From assembly GCA_023140905.1 (NCBI GenBank), contig JAGLKS010000006.1, positions 1 through 10,514 of the forward strand: a stretch of 10,514 nt of DNA, read 5' to 3'. This DNA comes from Alphaproteobacteria bacterium. GTDB taxonomy: Bacteria; Pseudomonadota; Alphaproteobacteria; Micavibrionales; Micavibrionaceae. Positions 5,669 to 10,514 of the stretch are shown one piece after another. The first letter of the stretch is position 1, and the number at the start of each line of letters is the position of its first letter. The notes beneath the pieces were generated by a model. It saw only the letters and a program-made list of their open reading frames with translations. It was not told where the DNA came from and searched no databases. The position numbers and the translations under genes are program-made.

Positions 5669-7912
5669 CTATTCACAGTCAGGCAAAAACACTCTTAATT
5701 TTCTAGAGTATGAAGGATGCTTTAGTTTCGTTCGCGTTTTTTTTTCTATTTGGCGCACTCTTTCACAACTAATATCATGAATTCGTGCTATTTCGCCAAG
5801 TGTGGATGTAGCTTTTTTGCCAATGCCATAGACACATTTGATAACGTCAACTTCGCGATGATCCAGAGTTTTAAAACATTCTTCTAATGTAGTTGCTAAT
5901 TCTTCTCGTACTAAAGCTTCATGTGGACTAGGGATGTTCGGATCTGAAAACATTACCTCACCCGGGACTTTTATGTCACAATCACCACGTGGATCTAAAT
6001 ATGTGCTAGGTAGAAGCTTTCCGCATATTCTTGGTGGTTTGTGCTTCCCTAAAACAGATACCCTAGCACTTTTCCATTCTTCTGAATCCCTAAATTTTTC
6101 TTTATCTTTAGCCAGCGTTCTCTGCTGCTCTTGCTCTGTTAATATCTTAAAGGGATCAGTAAAGCCCAACTCTTCAGGATCTGACTCTTCAATATCGGGA
6201 AACGCTGATTTGGCAAATGTACGATCAATCTTACAATCGAGTTCAACATCCGAGTTGTAATCTATTGGTCGTACGGGTTTTATAGAATCTTTATTCTTTA
6301 TAGACTCTTCCTTCTCTGGTGTACGAATAGGACCAAATAAGACTCTTGCATGTGTCCTTAGAGCAGCAGATAAAACAATTGCTGTTTCATTATATTCTCG
6401 AAATTTAGGGTGTTCATGATCAATTTCGCCTTTCATTAAGCGCAAAACACTATTTTTTGTGATTGCTTTTTTATACAGTTCCGGATCTGCACGCTCTTCG
6501 CTGTTAACAAAGTTTTGTACATCTTTCCATATTTGAGTAAAAGAAATTATTTCCGTTTCAAGCATTCTTTCTCGTATAGATTCTTGGTAGTTGATTAAGT
6601 GCTGCGGTTCATTTTGCAGTCTTTTTTCTTCACGAGCATCTAAAAACAGTTCGATTTGTTCGGGCGTTGAATAAATTTTCAACCCTTTAATTAACGGTTC
6701 CGGTTTTGTATTGGGAGTTTGCGCTATACTGGGAGCTTGCTTGATGTCTGGCTCAATAAGGAGAAAGCCCCTTTCAGCATCCCTATAAAGTAATTGACCA
6801 TCCCTAATGTTTGACGGGAACACAAAGTCTACAATAATAGCCTCTTTATCAGGATTGTCCGGATCGTAACCTGTAACACGTCCGCCTCTTTGTTTAACTC
6901 TAACTGCTGACTTACTTGGAACTTTGTTCAAAACAACGTCATGGTGATTTTCACCAAAACCTTCAACAGCCAAATCTGCTGAAGCTAAAAACTTAATTTC
7001 CCCTTTTTTATGCGCTTCAATAATGTTACCCTGCTCAACGCCCATATTTCCCCAAGCAGCGCGACAAGAATCCTCACCAAAACGTTTATTTAGATATTCT
7101 GCCGTAGCGATAGAATCTGCAATTGAGCTACAAAAGATAAATCCACTTCGTTTTAAAATGCTGTCTGTGCCGCCTGATCCTCGCCAGTGCTCTATAAATT
7201 GCCCTAAGTTCTCCATAACTTCGGTTCGTCGCACTAATTCTTCAAGCTTCCGTACAGAGTAATTGCCGGCATAAGATGGAATATCGTCTAGATTCCCTCC
7301 AACAGTCTCCATTTCAACCACAATGTTACGGGTTTGAGCATTTAACTTTCCTTCAACAGCGCGTGTCTTGGAGAGATGATATGATAATTCATAACCTGAC
7401 TGTGAAAGTCCTTTTGCAAGGCTGTATTCAGGTGAAGCAGTAAATGCAATATGGATGGTCTTCGGGTTTCTATTTAATACATCCAGTCGTAGATATGATA
7501 GACCGTGTTGCCCTTCATCTTCAATAAGTAATCTTTCATTTTCAGGCTTTAGAGTACCTTCCTGAATAGCTGCTGTATATCCCATATAGGTCATCACGCG
7601 TACCAAAGGCGGTTTCGAAAGCATCTTTAAAGACGACGATGTATGAGATTGTATTAAATTATTTTGTACGAGTGTAGGAGCAAATGAAGAGGCTTCTTTT
7701 AGAATATTTTTTACAAGCTCTTGCCTGTCAGTGATAATCGTTGTAGATGGAAGTTTATTTTGCTGATAAAAATGCTCTAACATACTCAAAAACACACCCG
7801 TCTTTCCCGACCGTGTTGGCATATCAATATATAGCTTTTTTCCACCTGCCTTTAGATCATTTGCTATAGCTGATAAGGCTTCTTCTTGAGCCCAGTTCAA
7901 AGTTACTGACAT
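5669..7912 (-). CDS. SF2 helicase fused to a sigma-70 region 4-like C-terminus
   Basis: This 747-residue protein has an SF2 DExx helicase core in residues 1-370. Motif I is PTRSGKTG (32-39, K37), motif II is IEDEGQH (D132, E133), motif III is FTAS (157-160), and motif V is ADLAVEGFG. Motif VI is QRGGRVTGY (341-349), in which the second arginine of the usual QxxGRxxR pattern is replaced by Gly. Residues about 458-528 (KNSVLRLMKGE, then TAIVLSAALRTHARVLFGP) resemble a small Xre/Cro-like HTH. Residues about 655-744 match the end of region 3 and all of region 4 of primary sigma factors: SDPNIPSPHEAL, LDHREVDVIKCVYGIG, STLGEIARIHDISCERVRQI, then KLKHPSYSRKLRVFL. No sigma region 2 is visible. The start is the first ATG; only a weak GAG lies upstream. 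It is convergent with the Hpt gene and divergent from mnmA. A role in transcription-coupled DNA work is inference; I do not recognise a named family. Confidence 0.85.
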   Translation of the reverse strand: MSVTLNWAQEEALSAIANDLKAGGKKLYIDMPTRSGKTGVFLSMLEHFYQQNKLPSTTIITDRQELVKNILKEASSFAPTLVQNNLIQSHTSSSLKMLSKPPLVRVMTYMGYTAAIQEGTLKPENERLLIEDEGQHGLSYLRLDVLNRNPKTIHIAFTASPEYSLAKGLSQSGYELSYHLSKTRAVEGKLNAQTRNIVVEMETVGGNLDDIPSYAGNYSVRKLEELVRRTEVMENLGQFIEHWRGSGGTDSILKRSGFIFCSSIADSIATAEYLNKRFGEDSCRAAWGNMGVEQGNIIEAHKKGEIKFLASADLAVEGFGENHHDVVLNKVPSKSAVRVKQRGGRVTGYDPDNPDKEAIIVDFVFPSNIRDGQLLYRDAERGFLLIEPDIKQAPSIAQTPNTKPEPLIKGLKIYSTPEQIELFLDAREEKRLQNEPQHLINYQESIRERMLETEIISFTQIWKDVQNFVNSEERADPELYKKAITKNSVLRLMKGEIDHEHPKFREYNETAIVLSAALRTHARVLFGPIRTPEKEESIKNKDSIKPVRPIDYNSDVELDCKIDRTFAKSAFPDIEESDPEELGFTDPFKILTEQEQQRTLAKDKEKFRDSEEWKSARVSVLGKHKPPRICGKLLPSTYLDPRGDCDIKVPGEVMFSDPNIPSPHEALVREELATTLEECFKTLDHREVDVIKCVYGIGKKATSTLGEIARIHDISCERVRQIEKKTRTKLKHPSYSRKLRVFLPDCE

Positions 7913-7946
7913 ATGTTAAAACTCACAAAATTATGAAAACTAATAT

Positions 7947-7976
7947 GTTTTACAGAATTTATAGTCTGCATGTCAA
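7947..7976 (-). promoter_or_regulatory. putative promoter of the helicase/sigma-like fusion gene
   Basis: On the minus strand a perfect TTGACA (7971-7976) lies 18 bases from TAAAAC (7947-7952), which is preceded directly by TG as in extended -10 elements. Transcription would start near 7940, leaving a leader of about 28 bases before the ATG at 7912. The -10 matches the consensus at 4 of 6 positions. The promoter lies in the 144-base gap shared with mnmA. Confidence 0.45.
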
Positions 7977-8020
7977 CAAAAATGGATTTTAGATTCAAAA
8001 TTAACTAAACGATACAAAAC

Positions 8021-8049
8021 TTGTTTTTGCCCGGTTGAATCCCTATAGT
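8021..8049 (+). promoter_or_regulatory. mnmA: putative mnmA promoter
   Basis: TTGTTT (8021-8026) and TATAGT (8044-8049) are separated by exactly 17 bases. The expected start site, 6-8 bases after the -10, falls at 8056-8057, on or beside the A of the mnmA ATG (8057). No Shine-Dalgarno sequence lies in the 20 bases before that ATG, which agrees with a leaderless transcript. Confidence 0.55.
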
Positions 8050-8056
8050 CCGGCAT

Positions 8057-9190
8057 ATGATAGATACTCAATTAAATAGTCTAGGCTTTGCAAAGCCTCC
8101 AAAAGATACATGCGTTGTTGTAGCCATGTCTGGTGGAGTGGATAGCTCTGTCTGTGCAGCATTGCTGCATGAGGAAGGCTATAAAGTTATTGGGATAACC
8201 ATGCAGCTTCATAGTAGTACTTCTACGAAAGAACCAAGCTGCACCGGACAAAATTTAGGCGACGCTCAACGTATTGCCAAAGAATTAGGCTTCGAGCACC
8301 ATATTCTGAATTATGAAACTAATTTCCGTGAGCGCGTGATAGAAGATTTCGCAGATAGTTATCTACGCGGAGAAACTCCTATCCCCTGTATCCGTTGTAA
8401 TCAAAGCATTAAATTTGGAGATTTACTTAACTTTGCCCGTGAACTAGGGGCTGATTGCATGGCCTGTGGGCACTATATCCAGCGCCATATTGATGAAAAT
8501 GACCGCGCCCACCTTCTCCGCGCACAAGATACTGTGAAAGACCAGAGCTATTTCCTTTTTGCTACAACGCAAGAACAACTCGATTTTCTACGCTTTCCCG
8601 TAGGGAAATGGGATAAAAACAAGACACGCGAACATGCCAAACGGCTTGGTTTAATCAATGCTGACAAACCGGAATCCCAGGATATTTGTTTTGTCCCTGA
8701 TGGAAATTATGCCGCCTTTGTCAAAAAGCTGCGGCCAATGGCTGAGAACTCAGGGAATATTGTGCATATAGATGGCCGTATTGTCGGCAAGCATAAAGGC
8801 ATCATCCACTATACAATCGGCCAACGCAAAGGCTTGGGGATCGGTGGCGGTGTCTCGGAAAATAATGCTCCGCTATATGTCATCGCTTTAAAACCGGAAG
8901 ACAATCAGGTTATCATCGGTCCCAAAGAAGCTTTGGCGCGTGATATACTAAACATCAATGAGTGTAACTGGCTTTTTGATACCACCATAAATGATAGTAT
9001 AGACATTATGGTAAAATTCCGTTCTGTGATGAAACCAACACCAGCGCAACTGATTGTAAAAGAAAACAACACCGCAGATATTCATCTACAAACTCCACAA
9101 TACGGCATTGCTACAGGACAGGCAGCTGTCTGTTATATTGGGGATTATATGATTGGCGGTGGCTGGATTACTGAAACAGCTTTGTCATAA
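8057..9190 (+). CDS. mnmA: tRNA-specific 2-thiouridylase MnmA
   Basis: MnmA activates U34 of tRNA-Lys, -Glu and -Gln by adenylation and inserts sulfur to give 2-thiouridine; it acts in the cytoplasm with a sulfur relay. The 377-residue length is usual. The N-terminal PP-loop ATPase signature SGGVDSS is at residues 25-31. PCIRCNQSIKFG (110-121) carries the first catalytic Cys, C114, and SQDICFVPDG (208-216) carries the second, C211. Then come HYTIGQRKGLGIGG (251-264), the tRNA-binding central domain, and a C-terminal beta-barrel ending in ATGQAAVCY...GGGWI. Everything needed for activity is present. The ATG at 8057 is chosen because the N-terminus (LNSLGFAKPP...) matches alphaproteobacterial homologues and no other Met precedes M24. 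It lacks a ribosome binding site. It is divergent from the helicase gene and followed by tRNA-Met, which is not among its usual substrates. Confidence 0.97.
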   Translation: MIDTQLNSLGFAKPPKDTCVVVAMSGGVDSSVCAALLHEEGYKVIGITMQLHSSTSTKEPSCTGQNLGDAQRIAKELGFEHHILNYETNFRERVIEDFADSYLRGETPIPCIRCNQSIKFGDLLNFARELGADCMACGHYIQRHIDENDRAHLLRAQDTVKDQSYFLFATTQEQLDFLRFPVGKWDKNKTREHAKRLGLINADKPESQDICFVPDGNYAAFVKKLRPMAENSGNIVHIDGRIVGKHKGIIHYTIGQRKGLGIGGGVSENNAPLYVIALKPEDNQVIIGPKEALARDILNINECNWLFDTTINDSIDIMVKFRSVMKPTPAQLIVKENNTADIHLQTPQYGIATGQAAVCYIGDYMIGGGWITETALS

Positions 9191-9237
9191 AACTGAACAA
9201 CGCCAGCAAAGTTACGAATAAATATAAATAATCTCAC

Positions 9238-9267
9238 TTGACAAATAAGGGGGAAACAGGCCATAAA
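9238..9267 (+). promoter_or_regulatory. putative promoter of the tRNA-Met gene
   Basis: A perfect TTGACA (9238-9243) is followed after 18 bases by CATAAA (9262-9267), placing transcription start near 9275 and a 5' leader of about 26 bases before the tRNA. A TATAAA at 9275-9280 is an alternative -10 but has no -35 box at normal spacing. No terminator for mnmA is visible between 9191 and 9237, so some read-through into the tRNA is possible. Confidence 0.5.
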
Positions 9268-9300
9268 CGCCGTCTATAAACCACGTGTTTTTATCATTGT

Positions 9301-9377
9301 GGCGGAGTAGCTCAGCTGGTTAGAGCAGTGGAATCATAATCCATGTGTCGGGGGTTCAAGTCCCTCCTCCGCTACCA
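9301..9377 (+). tRNA. tRNA-Met(CAT), elongator type
   Basis: The full cloverleaf is visible in 77 bases. The acceptor stem is GGCGGAG/CTCCGCT, with G1-T72 as a wobble pair. The D arm is GCTC...GAGC, and the anticodon stem GTGGA/TCCAT encloses the loop ATCATAA with anticodon CAT. The T arm GGGGG/CCCTC has loop TTCAAGT. Discriminator A and an encoded CCA end the gene. A paired 1-72 position and a normal D arm argue against initiator tRNA. The body resembles alphaproteobacterial elongator tRNA-Met; the lysidine-modified tRNA-Ile2, which also has CAT in the gene, is less likely but cannot be excluded by eye. Confidence 0.95.
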
Positions 9378-9386
9378 CTTATACCA

Positions 9387-9465
9387 TTTTGTCATCATTT
9401 GATGACAAAAGCGTTCAAACGCCACGCATGCTTCGCGCTGATGCGTGGGATTGCAGTCGCAATCC
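9387..9465. repeat. four inverted repeats packed end to end
   Basis: Four perfect inverted repeats follow one another with no gap. They are TTTTGTCATC-attt-GATGACAAAA (9387-9410), GCGTT-ca-AACGC (9411-9422), CCACGCAT/ATGCGTGG with an 11-base loop (9422-9448), and GGATTGC-agtc-GCAATCC (9448-9465). Neighbouring repeats abut or share one base. A T-rich stretch (9473-9479) lies 8 bases after the last stem on the plus side. The set begins 10 bases after tRNA-Met and is more GC-rich than its surroundings. It may end tRNA transcripts, form a structured RNA, or be a REP-like element. Confidence 0.65.
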
Positions 9466-9481
9466 TGACACCTATTTTTAT

Positions 9482-9499
9482 TCAATGAATTCAATGAAT
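9482..9499 (+). repeat. tandem duplication of TCAATGAAT
   Basis: Two adjacent copies of TCAATGAAT lie just after the inverted-repeat cluster. They may be no more than a small slippage duplication. Confidence 0.5.
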
Positions 9500-9529
9500 G
9501 CCAATCGGTATTACTTCGATTTTAGATGA

Positions 9530-9564
9530 TTTATGGTAGCTCTACTTAAGAATAATACATTTTT
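9530..9564 (+). repeat. dispersed intergenic repeat, copy 2
   Basis: Core GTAGCTCTACTTAAGAAT, then AATACATTTTT; 29 of 35 positions match copy 1 at 4254-4288. It lies 97 bases beyond the stop of the minus-strand chemoreceptor gene and 152 bases after tRNA-Met. The rest of the 9500-9660 gap shows no convincing gene or terminator. Confidence 0.55.
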
Positions 9565-9660
9565 AACGCCCATTATAAAACATGTACGTTTTTGCACATT
9601 TACAATGCTCTATTCTGCAACTTCTGATATTTCTTCTTACTCGACTTCCAGCTACTCAGA

Positions 9661-10514
9661 TTACTTTCCATCTTCTCTGATCTGCGCAAGAAATACATTG
9701 ACCGCCTTTTCAAGATTATCAGACAGGCTGGCAATATCATCGGCTGAGATTTTAAGCATTTGCGAAGATTGCTCTGTTTCTCCAGCGGCTGTTTGCACAT
9801 AGCCTATCTCACTTGCCACTTGCTGTGACGCTTGAGACACTTCGTTGATATTTCGTGTAATTTCAGCAATCACAGCGTTTTGCTCCTCTACAGCACTAGC
9901 CGTCCCAGAAGACGCCCGGTCTATATCGGAAATATTACCAATAATTTCCCGCATGGCTTGCACAGAATTCTGCGTTGCAACCTGAATTTCTGTGATGCGT
10001 GATTCTATTTCCTCAGTTTTTTGCGCTGTTTTGCCTGCCAGTTCTTTAACTTCTTCAGCCACAACAGCAAAACCTCTCCCAGCTTCTCCCGCTCTAGCGG
10101 CTTCAATCGTTGCATTCAGAGCAAGCAGGTTTGTTTGATCGGCAATGTCTTTAATCGCCTCAACGACCTCACCAATATTTTCAACCAGCCCGTTTAGATC
10201 ATTGACTTTCTGACTTGTAGAATTTGCGCTGCTTGATGCCATATTAGATTTTGAAGCAATATCAGTTACCTGCGTTGAGATTTCCTGCGCGCTGGATGTC
10301 ATTTCTTCGGTTGCAGAAGCTACCATTGAAACATTAGTGCTTGTTTCTTCAGCTGCCGAAACTACGGAAGCACTTGCTTCTTGTGTTTTAGAAGTTATGC
10401 CTTCCATATTTCTGGCAGCACCTTGCAATCCCTCAGCCGCCGAAGCCAGCTTTTGAATCGTGCTCCCAACCTGAGAATCAAACTGATCTGCCATTTCACG
10501 CATCACGCGCTTTT
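9661..10514 (-). CDS. methyl-accepting chemotaxis protein, partial (C-terminal signalling domain)
   Basis: The last 283 residues are visible. The frame is open to the right edge, so the start, any sensor domain, the membrane segments and HAMP lie outside; the GTG and ATG codons near 10501-10506 are internal. The visible part is the long antiparallel coiled-coil of a chemoreceptor cytoplasmic domain. The highly conserved tip that docks CheA and CheW is intact: [20 protein letters not shown], then [17 protein letters not shown] (about 10050-10150). Flanking heptads rich in Ala, Ser, Glu and Gln ([31 protein letters not shown]) include likely methylation sites. The protein ends in [12 protein letters not shown], as in many alphaproteobacterial receptors, without the NWETF-type pentapeptide that tethers CheR and CheB. 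Its signal cannot be judged from this part. Confidence 0.95.
   Translation of the reverse strand, partial: KRVMREMADQFDSQVGSTIQKLASAAEGLQGAARNMEGITSKTQEASASVVSAAEETSTNVSMVASATEEMTSSAQEISTQVTDIASKSNMASSSANSTSQKVNDLNGLVENIGEVVEAIKDIADQTNLLALNATIEAARAGEAGRGFAVVAEEVKELAGKTAQKTEEIESRITEIQVATQNSVQAMREIIGNISDIDRASSGTASAVEEQNAVIAEITRNINEVSQASQQVASEIGYVQTAAGETEQSSQMLKISADDIASLSDNLEKAVNVFLAQIREDGK

Noticed and set aside
5934..6260. Plus-strand frame of 108 codons
   Set aside because: Antisense to the sigma-like and linker parts of the helicase fusion, rich in Ser and Leu as such shadows often are, with no domain.
9301..9500. tRNA-Met as an integration site for a mobile element carrying the helicase gene
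   Set aside because: No partial copy of the tRNA 3' end, no integrase and no transposase is seen, and mnmA, a core gene, lies between the tRNA and the helicase gene.
9533..9802. Plus-strand frame of 89 codons
   Set aside because: Mostly antisense to the chemoreceptor C-terminus; no ribosome binding site and no similarity that I recognise.

Overview
The window looks like chromosomal DNA from an AT-rich alphaproteobacterium. The MnmA N-terminus, the elongator tRNA-Met sequence, the response-regulator tail with a GPDRR motif, the receptor signalling domain and the sigma-70-like segment all read as alphaproteobacterial. I cannot name an order or genus. Genes lie on both strands and are mostly housekeeping, envelope or signalling genes.

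Layout, left to right. Bases 1-2692 (minus) hold the N-terminal ~897 residues of a large membrane-anchored AsmA/YhdP-like (DUF3971-type) protein that runs off the left edge. Next is a Rho-independent terminator (minus) for the following gene, a COG2945-type alpha/beta hydrolase (2894-3571, minus). A 376-base AT-rich divergent region carries four copies of a 12-mer. It leads to a small Dabb-domain protein (3948-4253, plus). A two-gene signalling operon (plus) follows: a single-domain CheY-like response regulator with a basic C-terminal tail (4431-4997), whose stop codon overlaps the start of an Hpt-like phosphotransfer protein (4997-5551).

Convergent to that operon is the most unusual gene, 5669-7912 (minus). 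It encodes a 747-residue protein joining an SF2 helicase core to a C-terminal segment that closely resembles region 4 of a primary sigma factor, with a possible Xre/Cro-like HTH in between. Divergent from it is mnmA (8057-9190, plus), the tRNA U34 2-thiouridylase, whose best promoter would place the transcript start at or beside the ATG, so the mRNA may be leaderless. A tRNA-Met(CAT) gene (9301-9377) follows, then four inverted repeats packed end to end. The window closes with the C-terminal signalling part of a methyl-accepting chemotaxis protein (9661-10514, minus), cut by the right edge.

The receiver, Hpt protein and chemoreceptor are all signal-transduction parts, but only the first two are clearly one operon. 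A dispersed ~24-35-base repeat occurs three times between genes (4254-4288, 5619-5642 reversed, 9530-9564), each time close to the 3' end of a gene. The helicase/sigma-region-4 fusion is the best candidate for something undescribed.
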